DNA of 58,881 bases, taken from assembly GCA_002784145.1 (NCBI GenBank), contig PFKE01000159.1, positions 1 to 58,881 on the forward strand, written 5' to 3'. The notes under the pieces are model-generated. The model had not been told where the DNA came from and ran no database searches. It saw only the letters and a list, made by a program, of their open reading frames with translations. The first letter of the stretch is position 1; each line of letters starts with the position of its first letter. The translations under genes were made by a program, and so were the position numbers. Shown here one piece after another: positions 24,013 through 33,785 of the stretch. The stretch is from Flavobacteriaceae bacterium CG_4_10_14_3_um_filter_33_47 (GTDB lineage: Bacteria; Bacteroidota; Bacteroidia; Flavobacteriales; Flavobacteriaceae).

Positions 24013-26217
24013 TTAACCAAGTAGCTTTTGTGCTTTAATATGATTTGCAAAAGGTTGTGTTGTTAAACGTTGTCCTGTAGCTTGGTATAGGGCGTTTGCT
24101 AATGCTCCAACCGCTGGTGGCAATCCTGGTTCTCCTAATCCCGTTGGGGCAATTTCATTTTCAACAAAGAAAACCTCAATGGCCTCGGGTGCTTGGGAGT
24201 GACGCATTAATTGGTATCTATCAAAATTCATTTCATTAGCAGCACCATTATTAAATGTTAATTCGCTGTACATAGCATGTCCAATACCGTCTATAACGCC
24301 ACCTTGAATCATGTTTTTTGCAGCATCTCTGTTGACTACAATACCACAATCAACGGCGCACCATACTTTTTTAACTTTTGGTTGACCATTTTCTAGAGCA
24401 ATATCCAAAACTTCTGCTACATAAGAATCATGACAAAAGTAAGCAGCCACACCGCGATAAATTTCGGGTTTTTGTTCTCCCCAATTGGATTTTTCTTTAA
24501 CTAATTTCAAAACACCTGCATAACGCTTCGCTTCATAATCATGTTTTTCTCCAACAGGATTTTTAATGGCACGGTCAAACAATTCCAAACGAAAGTCTAT
24601 AGGATCTTTTCCTGCTGCTTCAGCCACTTCATCTAAAAATGATTGTTCTGCACCAGCGGTGAAGTGAGACCTCGGAGCTCGCCATGCGCCTGTAGTAATA
24701 TTTGTATTTGCACTAATTTCTTCTGCGGAATAGTTTTCAACGGTTCCAGCAGGAAAACGGTCAGGAAATATAGAACTCTCTGGTAATCCTGTGCCTTTTA
24801 CTGAAAATGCTATGATATTATTATGTTCATCTAAACCCGCTTTATAATGAGATAAGTAAGCAGGACGATACGTTCCTTGACTCATATCATCTTCTCTTGT
24901 ATAAATTAACTTAACCGGAGCGCCTATTTTTTGCGAAATGGCAGCCGCCTCTAAACCAAAATGTACATACAGTCTTCTACCAAATCCGCCGCCCATTCTG
25001 GTCATATTAACCGTTATGTTCTCAATGGGGAGATTTAATAATTTGGCAACCGAACCTTCCAATGCTTCAGGTGTTTGAGTAGGACCAACAAGTTCTGCCG
25101 AATCTTGGGTAACATTAGCATAGAAATTCATTGGCTCCATCGTGTTGTGAGCTAGGAAAGGCGAACTATAGCTTCGCTCTATAATCTTAGTTGCTTTCTT
25201 AAATGCCTCGTCTGGATTACCATCTTTTCTGCTTTTTTCTACTTTACCAGACATGAGTGCTGTTTCCATAGTTTTCATATGAATTTCAGAACTCTCTAAT
25301 TCACTGACTTGTTCCCAATTGGCTTTAATGGCTTTTTTGGCTTTTATTAATGGCCATGTAGAGTCTCCAACAATAGCTATGAGCTGTAAAAACCCTTTTT
25401 CATCAGACCAACTTGGTTCTGGAATGGTTATATCAATCATAAAAGCATCTGATACTCCCGGCATCTTTTTAATTTCTTCTTGGTTGAAATCTTTTAATTT
25501 CATACCAAAAGCTGGTGGATGTTGAATCATGGCTATTTGCATGCCTTCCGTTTTGAAATCCAATCCAAACAATGGCTTGCCAGTCACAATTTTTTTACCA
25601 TCTACGTTTTTAACACTGGTTCCTATTAATTGAAAGTCTTTAATCTCTTTGAGTTCAATTTCTTCAGGAATTTCAATACCAACTGCTTTTGAAGCTATGT
25701 CGCCGTATGTAATACTTCGTTCGCTATTTGTTTCTTTAATCACACCTTTTGCAACACTTAAATCTGAAACGGATAGTCCCCATTCTTTTGCGGCGGCCTC
25801 TAATAACATTCTTCTACCTGCAGCACCAGCCATTCTTAAGGCATTCCAACTTAATTTTATGGAAAGGCTGCCACCAGCAAATTGATTTTGATAGAAACCG
25901 GTATTTAAAGGGGCTTGCTCAACCACCACATGTTCCCAATTTACATCCAATTCTTCTGCTACAATCATGGGCATGGATGTTCTTACATTTTGACCAATTT
26001 CAGGGTTGGGTGAATATATGGTGACCATACCAGTATCACCTATTTTTATATAACCATTAATATCATACCATTCATTTGGAATGGCAAGCACTTCTTTGCT
26101 TTCTTTGTCTGTAATACATCCTGTTAACCAGCTAAATCCTATAAGCATTCCGCCACCTGCTGCCGCAGATACCTTCAAAAACGAACGACGGTTGTATTGT
26201 GTTTTTATTTTTGTCAT
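24013..26217 (-). CDS. Molybdopterin subunit of an IorB-type oxidoreductase, Tat-exported
   Basis: The 734-residue protein is a xanthine-dehydrogenase-family Mo-binding subunit of the periplasmic isoquinoline/aldehyde oxidoreductase branch. A twin-arginine signal (NRRSFLKVSAAAGGG, Arg10-Arg11) ends in LTGC (Cys34), a good lipobox, so it may be lipid-anchored after Tat export. Cofactor and catalytic motifs are TRMGGGFGRR, TGAWRAPRSH and the glutamate motif GLGEPGLPPA near the C-terminus. Substrate unknown: aldehydes or N-heterocycles are likely. The small 2Fe-2S subunit is encoded 11 bp upstream. No cytochrome c subunit is encoded nearby, so the electron acceptor is not evident. Confidence 0.93.
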   Translation of the reverse strand: MTKIKTQYNRRSFLKVSAAAGGGMLIGFSWLTGCITDKESKEVLAIPNEWYDINGYIKIGDTGMVTIYSPNPEIGQNVRTSMPMIVAEELDVNWEHVVVEQAPLNTGFYQNQFAGGSLSIKLSWNALRMAGAAGRRMLLEAAAKEWGLSVSDLSVAKGVIKETNSERSITYGDIASKAVGIEIPEEIELKEIKDFQLIGTSVKNVDGKKIVTGKPLFGLDFKTEGMQIAMIQHPPAFGMKLKDFNQEEIKKMPGVSDAFMIDITIPEPSWSDEKGFLQLIAIVGDSTWPLIKAKKAIKANWEQVSELESSEIHMKTMETALMSGKVEKSRKDGNPDEAFKKATKIIERSYSSPFLAHNTMEPMNFYANVTQDSAELVGPTQTPEALEGSVAKLLNLPIENITVNMTRMGGGFGRRLYVHFGLEAAAISQKIGAPVKLIYTREDDMSQGTYRPAYLSHYKAGLDEHNNIIAFSVKGTGLPESSIFPDRFPAGTVENYSAEEISANTNITTGAWRAPRSHFTAGAEQSFLDEVAEAAGKDPIDFRLELFDRAIKNPVGEKHDYEAKRYAGVLKLVKEKSNWGEQKPEIYRGVAAYFCHDSYVAEVLDIALENGQPKVKKVWCAVDCGIVVNRDAAKNMIQGGVIDGIGHAMYSELTFNNGAANEMNFDRYQLMRHSQAPEAIEVFFVENEIAPTGLGEPGLPPAVGALANALYQATGQRLTTQPFANHIKAQKLLG

Positions 26218-26228
26218 GACTTATGAGT

Positions 26229-26684
26229 TTAAAGTTTTGATGCGGTTTTAATAGCTTCTTTTATTCTTATATACGTACCACATCGGCAAATGTTTCCATT
26301 CATAGCGGCATCAATATCAGTATCGGTAGGATTAGGATTGTTTTTAAGCAAAGCCGCAGCTGTCATAATTTGTCCACTTTGGCAATACCCACATTGTGGC
26401 ACATCATGCTCTAACCATGCCTTTTGAACAGGATGATCGCCTTCTTTTGAAAGCCCTTCAATGGTTACAATGTCCATTCCTTGTAATTGAGAAACCAATA
26501 AGGAACAACTACGCAAAGCATTCCCGTTTACATGAACGGTACAAGCACCGCATTGCCCAATACCACAACCATATTTAGTGCCTACCAAATTAATTTGGTC
26601 TCTTAAAACCCATAACAAAGGCGTATCTGAATCCGCTTCAACAGCATGGATTTCTCCGTTAATTTTTAAATTATAAATTGGCAT
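26229..26684 (-). CDS. 2Fe-2S subunit of the Mo-oxidoreductase
   Basis: This 151-residue protein carries two [2Fe-2S] clusters. The ferredoxin-type set is Cys40, Cys45, Cys48 and Cys60 ([17 protein letters not shown]), and the helical C-terminal set is Cys98, Cys101, Cys132 and Cys134 ([16 protein letters not shown]). It passes electrons from the Mo subunit. It has no signal peptide and would be exported with the Tat subunit. It is first in the four-gene operon. Confidence 0.95.
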   Translation of the reverse strand: MPIYNLKINGEIHAVEADSDTPLLWVLRDQINLVGTKYGCGIGQCGACTVHVNGNALRSCSLLVSQLQGMDIVTIEGLSKEGDHPVQKAWLEHDVPQCGYCQSGQIMTAAALLKNNPNPTDTDIDAAMNGNICRCGTYIRIKEAIKTASKL

Positions 26685-26768
26685 GTTTTTGATTTTAAAT
26701 GAATAAAAAAAATGATTTTTCTATAAAAATAAGAAAAAATAAGAAACCATGCATTCTTTAGTTTACAA

Positions 26769-27731
26769 TTAAGAATTTCTTAATGCAAAATCTAATGCTT
26801 TTCGCTCATTAAAATACACATTTTTTTTATCGATAAACCCAACATGCCCACCATGTTTGGGCATTTCTAAAAACAAATATGGGTTTTGTTTTGCTGCTTT
26901 AACCGGATAACATTCTGGAGATAAAAATGAATCGTTTAAGGCATTTATTATAAGCGTTGGTATTTTGATGTTTGGCAAAAACTGCAAACTACTACATTGA
27001 GCATAGTAATCTGCCCCATCTTTAAACCCATGAGCTTTAGCGGTATAAACATCGTCAAAATCATATAAGTTATTTATAGAATTTAGTTCTTTTAAACTTA
27101 AAATATCTGAGAATTTTTGTTGCTTTATTTGCAATCTATCAACCAGATGTTTTTTAAATCTATTATGGTACAATCTGTTTTCAAGCGCATGTAATTTTTT
27201 AGCAGAGCCTTCTAAAAAGCAAGGCACAGAAACCGCTATAACCGCTTTAATTTGTTCTGGTATATCTTCTCTTTCACCTAGATATTTCAATGCCATATTT
27301 CCACCAAGACTAATCCCTTTTATATAAATATGGGTATAATTTTTAGTGAGCATGATATGATTGATGATAGCTTCTAAATCTTCTGTAGCTCCTGAATGGT
27401 ACGACCGGTATTTTAAATTATCCATTCCGCTACAACCTCTAAAATTAACACTCACCGCATCCATGGCGTTTTGATTGAAAAGTTTCGCAGTTCCAGTCAT
27501 ATAAGGTCTTTGGGCATTGCCTTCTAGACCATGTAATAAAATAATAAGCTTTTTGGTTTTTTCTTCTGAAAAACTCCAATCTAAATCCAAAAAATCTTCA
27601 TCAGGTAAAGTGATGCGTTCTCGTTCTTGAATGAGCCCTTTTACTTGTCTAACCAATCCGGAATAAACGGTAGAAACATGTCCGTTTCTAAAAAAATAAG
27701 GTGGTTTATAGGTGCTTTCTACAATGGGCAT
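26769..27731 (-). CDS. YheT-family alpha/beta hydrolase
   Basis: The 320 residues show the YheT pattern: HGLEGNAQRPYM oxyanion region, nucleophile elbow KGISLGGNMALKYLGE, acid NALNDSFLSP and histidine KHGGHVGFI. Substrates are probably small esters, but physiological function is uncertain. It starts one base after the adenine deaminase stop, so it is the last gene of the tilS-ade-yheT unit. A 15-nt palindrome (TTAAGAATTTCTTAA, 26769-26783) covers its stop codon. Confidence 0.9.
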   Translation of the reverse strand: MPIVESTYKPPYFFRNGHVSTVYSGLVRQVKGLIQERERITLPDEDFLDLDWSFSEEKTKKLIILLHGLEGNAQRPYMTGTAKLFNQNAMDAVSVNFRGCSGMDNLKYRSYHSGATEDLEAIINHIMLTKNYTHIYIKGISLGGNMALKYLGEREDIPEQIKAVIAVSVPCFLEGSAKKLHALENRLYHNRFKKHLVDRLQIKQQKFSDILSLKELNSINNLYDFDDVYTAKAHGFKDGADYYAQCSSLQFLPNIKIPTLIINALNDSFLSPECYPVKAAKQNPYLFLEMPKHGGHVGFIDKKNVYFNERKALDFALRNS

Positions 27732-27732
27732 A

Positions 27733-29355
27733 CTAACAAAATTCTAAAGAAGTAAACTTAAATGTTGAGCCATTAAACAAACCTTTATCGCTCAATTTTA
27801 ATGAAGGAATTACTAACAACGCCATAAAAGACAAAGTCATGTAAGGTGCTTGTAAGGTGCTTCCCAATTGTTTTGCCATACGGTCTAATTCTGCATATTT
27901 TTTCCCTACGGTTTCTCCGTCTTGGTTGCTCATAATCCCTGCTACTGGTAATGGAATTATTTTTTCTTTTGAATGGGTTACCGCACAAATACCACCTTTA
28001 TGTTCAATAATTAAATTAACCGCTCTACAAATGGCTTCATCCGAAACCCCAACCGCTATAATATTATGCGAATCATGACCAACAGATGATGCAATGGCGC
28101 CTTCTTTTAAACCAAAATTCTTAATAAATGCGATGGCTGGTTTCTGGTTTTGATAACGATTAACAACCGTTATTTTTAAAATGTCTTTCTCAACGTTTGA
28201 AACCAAATTACCGTCTTGTATTAAGCTTTCCGCAATTATTTCATTGGTTACCAATTGTCCTTCTAATGCTTCAATAACTCTTATTTTTCCTGCTTTTGAA
28301 TCAAACTTGAAATCTGAAATATATTTCTTATTGGTTTTAAAATTATTTAGATTTTTAAACGTCACGGGGTTAATAGTTGACTGATTATTTCCAAAGACCA
28401 TTTCGCCATTGATATACGTTTGAAGTGTTTTAAAATTCACCAAATCTTCCACCACAATACAATCGGCAAAATCTCCTTCTTTTAGCAAACCAACTTCAAG
28501 ATTATAATGCTTTACCGGATTTATACAAGCCACCTGTAACACCTTGAACACATCCATATTTTTAGCAATTGCCCGAGCACACAATGAATTAATATGATTG
28601 AGCAACAGATCATCCGGATGTTTATCATCACTGCAAAACATAATGTTTTCAAAATGATTAGGCAATAAATCAATCAAGGCTTCAAAGTTTTTGGCAGCAC
28701 TGCCTTCACGTATTAACACGTTCATGCCCTTTTGAAGTTTTTCCAGACCTTCTTCGTAAGTAAAACATTCATGATCTGTTGAAATGCCGGCATGGATATA
28801 TTTTGTCAAGTCCTCACCTCTTAAACCAGGTGCATGACCATCAACCGGTTTATTAAAATGCTTCGCCCAGTCAATTTTTTTCATGACTTCTGCATCATCC
28901 AATAAAACTCCTGGATAATTCATCATTTCCGTTAAATACTTTATGCTTGGGTTTTGAAGTAATATTTTAACATCCTCTGAATCAATAATGGCTCCAGCAG
29001 ATTCAAAAGACGTTGCAGGCACACAGGATGGCGCTCCAAAATTAAATTTAAATGGGACTTGATTTCCATTTTCTATCATAAATTCTACACCTTCTAAGCC
29101 TAAAACATTGGCTATTTCATGGGGATCGGAAACCGTTGCAACCGTGCCATGTTTAACCGCCAAACGAGCAAATTCACTAGGTACCAGCATAGAACTTTCT
29201 ATGTGAATATGAGCATCGACAAAACCTGGAAGTATGTAATGATTTACAGTATGATGTTTTTCGATAATGGATGCAATCTTGCCGTTTTTAAACGAAACTT
29301 CACCTTTATAAATTCTTTTATTAGGGATATCAACTATTTGTCCTTGTATGGTCAT
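27733..29355 (-). CDS. ade: Adenine deaminase
   Basis: The enzyme converts adenine to hypoxanthine and ammonia for purine salvage. The amidohydrolase metal motif [12 protein letters not shown], the DGHAPGLRG loop and CSDDKHPDD are all present, as is the C-terminal Ade-specific domain ([13 protein letters not shown]). Length of 540 residues is normal. Its start directly follows the tilS stop with no gap, showing tight coupling. Confidence 0.95.
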   Translation of the reverse strand: MTIQGQIVDIPNKRIYKGEVSFKNGKIASIIEKHHTVNHYILPGFVDAHIHIESSMLVPSEFARLAVKHGTVATVSDPHEIANVLGLEGVEFMIENGNQVPFKFNFGAPSCVPATSFESAGAIIDSEDVKILLQNPSIKYLTEMMNYPGVLLDDAEVMKKIDWAKHFNKPVDGHAPGLRGEDLTKYIHAGISTDHECFTYEEGLEKLQKGMNVLIREGSAAKNFEALIDLLPNHFENIMFCSDDKHPDDLLLNHINSLCARAIAKNMDVFKVLQVACINPVKHYNLEVGLLKEGDFADCIVVEDLVNFKTLQTYINGEMVFGNNQSTINPVTFKNLNNFKTNKKYISDFKFDSKAGKIRVIEALEGQLVTNEIIAESLIQDGNLVSNVEKDILKITVVNRYQNQKPAIAFIKNFGLKEGAIASSVGHDSHNIIAVGVSDEAICRAVNLIIEHKGGICAVTHSKEKIIPLPVAGIMSNQDGETVGKKYAELDRMAKQLGSTLQAPYMTLSFMALLVIPSLKLSDKGLFNGSTFKFTSLEFC

Positions 29356-30669
29356 TTACTTTAATTCAATTTTTAAAATTTGTTTGGTATTTTCATTCAC
29401 TTTAAATCTGTTATCAGCCCGTTTACTTATTACCCAAACAATCGCTTCATATGAGCAAAGCAACCAGATGTTTTCTTTATCAATTAATGATAATTTTTCG
29501 TCTTTAAAATACTTACTTAATTTTTTCTTCCCTTGCATTCCCAAAGGATAGAAAAAGTCGCCTTCCTGCCAAGGCCTTATCAAAAGAGGAAATGTCAGAC
29601 TGCCTTTATCGACATAAATACTATTTGAATGGCTATTTAAAACAGAATCCACAACACTTAAATGTAAAGTTCCAATAGGCGTTGCTGTGTGCCATTGATT
29701 GTTTTCAATGGTTATACTATCTTGTTTTTTATCTGAAGAAATATCCCTTAAAATTAAAACATCTCGGTCTTTTAAAAGCCTGTGTGAAGAAGAAAATAAC
29801 TGTTTGCCTGATTGCGCTTCTAATAAGTTAACCACATTATACCATTCTGTAAAACCGTAATCTTTTAAAAACTCATGAAGATAGGCTTTAGGATTGTTAA
29901 GTTTTTTAAATTCTGAAACTTTAAGTTTTATCTCTGTTGCATCCATAGAGACTACAGCTCTTTTTAATACAGCGTTTAAACTCTCTTCCACCATATCTGC
30001 AGTATCGTTGAGATTGTTTAAGGTGGTTTGAAAATTTTGCAAAAAATTAGGATTCAGATTTTTAAGAACCGGAATAGCCTCATGCCGTAATTTATTCCGT
30101 AAATATTTGGTTGAAGCATTGGAGCTGTCTTCACGCCATTTTAAATGGTGATGAATGGCATAATCTTCAATATTTTGCCTAGAAAATGGCAACAACGGTC
30201 TTACAATAATATCATTAACCTCAGGTATTCCTATTAAACCGTCAAGGCCTGTTCCTCTTGATAAATTAATTAAAAAGGTTTCTAAATTATCGTCAGCATG
30301 ATGCGCTGTTAAAACGTATTCAAAATGAAGTTGCTCAGAAAGTTCTTTAAACCAGTTATAACGTAATTCTCTTGCTGCCATTTGAGTAGATAATTTATAT
30401 GTTTTAGCATAGGCTTCGGTATCAAAACTTTCAATAAACACTTCCAAATCCAACTTTTCTGCAAATTGCATAACAAAGTCTTCATCGGCATCACTTTCAT
30501 CCCCTCGTAAATTAAAATTACAATGCACCAAAGCGATATTTAATTTTAACTGATAACACAGATGAGCCAGCACCACACTATCCAATCCGCCAGAAATGGC
30601 AAGCAGAAGTTTGGCCTTCTTTAAAAAAGAAAGCCTTGTTTCAATATGATTTTGAAAAGACTCTATCAT
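29356..30669 (-). CDS. tilS: tRNA(Ile)-lysidine synthase
   Basis: TilS attaches lysine to C34 of the CAU-anticodon isoleucine tRNA so that it reads AUA; it is essential. The PP-loop SGGLDSVVLAH lies near residue 27, ALVHCNFNLRGDESD and TAHHADDNLETFLINL follow, and the C-terminal TilS domain carries LLIRPWQEGDFFYPLGM. The 437-residue length is normal. It leads the tilS-ade-yheT operon and may be read from an almost leaderless transcript given the -7 box at 30674. Confidence 0.95.
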   Translation of the reverse strand: MIESFQNHIETRLSFLKKAKLLLAISGGLDSVVLAHLCYQLKLNIALVHCNFNLRGDESDADEDFVMQFAEKLDLEVFIESFDTEAYAKTYKLSTQMAARELRYNWFKELSEQLHFEYVLTAHHADDNLETFLINLSRGTGLDGLIGIPEVNDIIVRPLLPFSRQNIEDYAIHHHLKWREDSSNASTKYLRNKLRHEAIPVLKNLNPNFLQNFQTTLNNLNDTADMVEESLNAVLKRAVVSMDATEIKLKVSEFKKLNNPKAYLHEFLKDYGFTEWYNVVNLLEAQSGKQLFSSSHRLLKDRDVLILRDISSDKKQDSITIENNQWHTATPIGTLHLSVVDSVLNSHSNSIYVDKGSLTFPLLIRPWQEGDFFYPLGMQGKKKLSKYFKDEKLSLIDKENIWLLCSYEAIVWVISKRADNRFKVNENTKQILKIELK

Positions 30670-30673
30670 ATTT

Positions 30674-30681
30674 CAAATATA
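30674..30681 (-). promoter_or_regulatory. -7 box directly upstream of tilS
   Basis: TATATTTG on the minus strand ends only 4 bp before the tilS ATG, which would give a leaderless or nearly leaderless mRNA. No -33 TTTG is visible. Confidence 0.4.
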
Positions 30682-30793
30682 CAACTTTGAACTATGAAAT
30701 GAATACGATGTTTGTATTATAAAATGACATAAATCATGATTTTTGTTTAAAAAAAAGCCTATCTTAAATGGGTTAATTTTAAATACCAATACC

Positions 30794-31486
30794 ATGAGTT
30801 CTATAGAAAATTTAAACGATAAAGCCACAAAACTTGCCTTTGATAAACGAGTGATTTCAGCAACACAACAATTATATCCATATGTAAAGCACAGACTTTA
30901 TATTGGAGAATCCACCGGAATTTTACCAAAAAAAATGTATACCTCATCAGGTATCATTGATGAAAGTATTGCACAATATTATGAAAGCGGATATAATATA
31001 GATAGCGATGTGGATGCTATAAAATTAATGCTTTTTAAATATGTGAGCACTTATTTAGAATCGCTTTTTAAAAAAGAAGCCTATCATAAAAACACCTTAA
31101 GCACCCATGATATCCTTGAAGAAGAACTGGATGAGTTAGAAGAGCATTACACCATTGATGGAGATTGGGACTTTATTATGAATGAAGAGCTAAATGACAT
31201 ATCTTACAAACAAGACCCTAAGCACAAGCATTTGTTTTTATATGATGATTATGCAAATTCCGTTTTATCAGCTTTTGAAATGGAAGACTTAACATCCAAC
31301 AAATCCAAAGAACTTTTAGGCAGTCTATATAGCTGGTTACCTTTAAATGTTTCTAACATTATAGACTTGCTTGTTTTTGGAAAATTAAGTTTTGAAGAAA
31401 TTTCCAAAATAAAAAATATAGAAGTAAAACGAGTTGAATTTATTTATGAAGAAGTAAAGAAACAATTTAAGGATCATTTAGATTAA
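30794..31486 (+). CDS. Conserved-looking protein of unknown function
   Basis: I recognise no family. The start at 30794 (MSSIENLNDKATKLAFDK) is preferred over 30743 because the longer N-terminus is non-polar filler. The 230-residue protein is acidic, helical and soluble, with no signal peptide or membrane segment. Aspartate/glutamate-rich stretches occur near residues 115-135 (EEELDELEEHY). The C-terminal 40 residues (LSFEEISKIKNIEVKRVEFIYEEVKKQF) resemble a helix-turn-helix of sigma-region-4 type, but this is only a visual likeness. Its last 4 bp overlap the end of pabB on the other strand. Confidence 0.75.
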   Translation: MSSIENLNDKATKLAFDKRVISATQQLYPYVKHRLYIGESTGILPKKMYTSSGIIDESIAQYYESGYNIDSDVDAIKLMLFKYVSTYLESLFKKEAYHKNTLSTHDILEEELDELEEHYTIDGDWDFIMNEELNDISYKQDPKHKHLFLYDDYANSVLSAFEMEDLTSNKSKELLGSLYSWLPLNVSNIIDLLVFGKLSFEEISKIKNIEVKRVEFIYEEVKKQFKDHLD

Positions 31487-32775
31487 TGCTCTAAAACATC
31501 CCTCATAGCTTTGGCTTTCACCAAACATTCTTCGTACTCTTTATGTGGATTACTCTTTGAAGTAATAGCGCTGCCTACAGAATAAGACACATATTTTTTT
31601 GTTTGGTTGTATAGAATGCTTCGTATGACCACATTGAAATCAAAATCGCCTTCTGGAGATACATAGCCAACGGCACCAGAATATAAACCACGTTTGGTCT
31701 CTTCTAATGCCTCTATGATTTTCATGGCCGAAATTTTTGGAGCTCCGGTCATGCTACCCATAGGAAAAGTGGTTTTTATAATATCAACCGGATGGACTTT
31801 TTCATCGACCTCAGATGTTACGGTAGAAATCATTTGATGCACCTGCTTGAAGGTGTAAACCTGACATAATTCCAAAACTCTTACACTTCCTTTTACAGCT
31901 GTTTTTGATAAATCGTTGCGCACTAAATCTAAAATCATAATGTTTTCGCTTCGTTCCTTTTCATCCTTGGATAAATTGGTTTTAAACAGCTCATCTTCTT
32001 CATGGTTTAAAGACCGTTTTGCGGTTCCTTTAATAGGTTGCGACGTTATGGTAACACCCACTTTTTTTAAATAACGTTCTGGTGAAGCCGACATTAAAAA
32101 CAAGTCGTTCAACTTCAAAAAAGTAGCAAATGGTGGTTTTGAAATGCTATTGAGTTTAAAATAGGTCTCTAAAGGATTGATATGGGTATCTTGGGCATAA
32201 AATTCTTGGCATAAATTGGCTTCATAAATATCCCCTCTGTGAATATATTCCAACATACGATGCACCTTTTCAAAATAGGCATCTTTATGCATACGCATTT
32301 TTATTTTAATGGCATTATCGCTTGGAGAATCTGTTGATGACTCGATATCTTGAATTGATTTTAAATCATTTTCTATTTGCTCTTTAAAAATATTCAAATA
32401 CCTAATTTCTAATTGATTACCTTTAATGAAAAATAATTTTTTAGGTTGAAAAAAGAACAATTCTGGAAATTCCAATCCATCAAAATTTTGGCTTTCTAAA
32501 TTTTCAACATTGTTTTTTAAATCGTAAGTTAAATATCCAAAAATCCAATCGTTAACTTGAGACCAATAATGTTTTAGGGCACTAAACGCATGAGGGTAAT
32601 TTGTTTGAATACTACTAAAGGCATCAACCGCTAATATGGCATCAAAACTGGCAAAGTCTTGCTGGTAATTATTAGAATCTAACCAAACTACTTCACTAAA
32701 TTGTTGGCTCCAACGCAATAAGTTTTCTTTAAATAGTTCAGGATTATCAGTGGTATGGCTATACGTTGTTCTCAA
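31483..32775 (-). CDS. pabB: Aminodeoxychorismate synthase component I
   Basis: PabB converts chorismate plus ammonia to 4-amino-4-deoxychorismate for folate synthesis. The chorismate-binding domain shows QPIKGTAKR, with the Lys characteristic of PabB (anthranilate synthases have Ala there), KERSENIMILDLVRNDL, GSMTGAPKISAM and LYSGAVGYVSPEGDFDFNV. At 430 residues it lacks a fused glutamine amidotransferase, so component II must be elsewhere. It is divergent from the epimerase gene at 32855 and overlaps the upstream unknown gene by 4 bp at its 3' end. Confidence 0.93.
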   Translation of the reverse strand: MRTTYSHTTDNPELFKENLLRWSQQFSEVVWLDSNNYQQDFASFDAILAVDAFSSIQTNYPHAFSALKHYWSQVNDWIFGYLTYDLKNNVENLESQNFDGLEFPELFFFQPKKLFFIKGNQLEIRYLNIFKEQIENDLKSIQDIESSTDSPSDNAIKIKMRMHKDAYFEKVHRMLEYIHRGDIYEANLCQEFYAQDTHINPLETYFKLNSISKPPFATFLKLNDLFLMSASPERYLKKVGVTITSQPIKGTAKRSLNHEEDELFKTNLSKDEKERSENIMILDLVRNDLSKTAVKGSVRVLELCQVYTFKQVHQMISTVTSEVDEKVHPVDIIKTTFPMGSMTGAPKISAMKIIEALEETKRGLYSGAVGYVSPEGDFDFNVVIRSILYNQTKKYVSYSVGSAITSKSNPHKEYEECLVKAKAMRDVLEH

Positions 32776-32854
32776 TCATAAAAATTATAAGGTAAAGTTA
32801 GTTAGATTCCTTAAAAAATTACAAATTTTGTATATTACTTTTAAATACGCATTC

Positions 32855-33745
32855 ATGTATACTTTAGAAAATAACAAATTAAAAATAGCGGTTAAAAAAA
32901 TAGGTGCAGAATTATGCCAAATAGCATCCGTACAAAACATTAATGAGTTTTTGTGGAATGCAAACCCAGATGTTTGGGCTAATCATGCTCCAAATCTATT
33001 CCCTATCATTGGCGCACTAAAAGATAATAGCTATCTCTTTGAAAACAAGTCTTATCAGCTTGTAAAACACGGTTTTGTAAGACACAATAAAGACATGATA
33101 TTGCATGAACAAGCTCAAGACAGCTTAACATTTAAACTCACTTTTAACGATGCTACCTTAGAATCATATCCATTTAAATTTGAGTTTTTCATAACCTATA
33201 AGTTAACCAATAATATGGTTGACATTATTCATACGGTTAAAAACTGCGATGATAAAACCATGTATTTTTCATTGGGTGGTCATCCAGCCTTTAAATGTCC
33301 ATTATATGATGATGAAAATTATGAAGATTATTTGTTGGAATTTGAATGTGAGGAAAACTCGGTTAGACTTCTCATTAATATGGAAAACGGATTAATTTCA
33401 TCAAAGACTGAAACGGTGTTTAATCATTCAAATACCCTAAGATTAACTCATGATTTGTTTCAAGAAGATGCCTTAGTTTTTAAAGATTTAAAATCAAGAA
33501 AAGTAACTTTAAAAAGCGATACTTACGGAGCCATTTTAAGCCTTACCTACAAAGAATTTCCTTACTTAGGTATTTGGGCAAAACCCAATGGCAACTATGT
33601 TTGTATTGAGCCTTGGCTTGGTATTGCCGATAGTGAGGATACTAATAAAAACCTAAAAACCAAAGAAGGCATTCTTGCATTAGGAACCGACAAAACCTTT
33701 ACAGCTACCTATAGCATTGAAATTCACAACAATCATCTTATTTAA
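32855..33745 (+). CDS. Aldose 1-epimerase family protein
   Basis: The start at 32855 (MYTLENNKLKIAVKK) gives 296 residues; the longer frame overlaps pabB's start region. The beta-sandwich galactose-mutarotase fold is suggested by GGHPAFKCP (His, general acid region) and YLGIWAKPNGNYVCIEPWLG. The variant belongs to the shorter LACX-like group, whose members act on unknown sugars or sugar phosphates. It sits divergently from pabB. Confidence 0.88.
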   Translation: MYTLENNKLKIAVKKIGAELCQIASVQNINEFLWNANPDVWANHAPNLFPIIGALKDNSYLFENKSYQLVKHGFVRHNKDMILHEQAQDSLTFKLTFNDATLESYPFKFEFFITYKLTNNMVDIIHTVKNCDDKTMYFSLGGHPAFKCPLYDDENYEDYLLEFECEENSVRLLINMENGLISSKTETVFNHSNTLRLTHDLFQEDALVFKDLKSRKVTLKSDTYGAILSLTYKEFPYLGIWAKPNGNYVCIEPWLGIADSEDTNKNLKTKEGILALGTDKTFTATYSIEIHNNHLI

Positions 33746-33760
33746 AACGAATAATAAGCT

Positions 33761-33768
33761 TAACTTTG
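33761..33768 (+). promoter_or_regulatory. -7 box upstream of the helicase gene
   Basis: TAACTTTG matches TAnnTTTG, 17 bp before the GTG start at 33786. No -33 TTTG was seen. Confidence 0.4.
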
Positions 33769-33785
33769 TTCGCTAAAAGAATTCT

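Noticed and set aside
22366-29355. Joint purine-degradation pathway of adenine deaminase and the Mo-hydroxylase
   Set aside because: The two operons are separate, and the Mo-subunit is a Tat-exported IorB-type enzyme rather than a cytoplasmic xanthine dehydrogenase, so hypoxanthine is unlikely to be its substrate.
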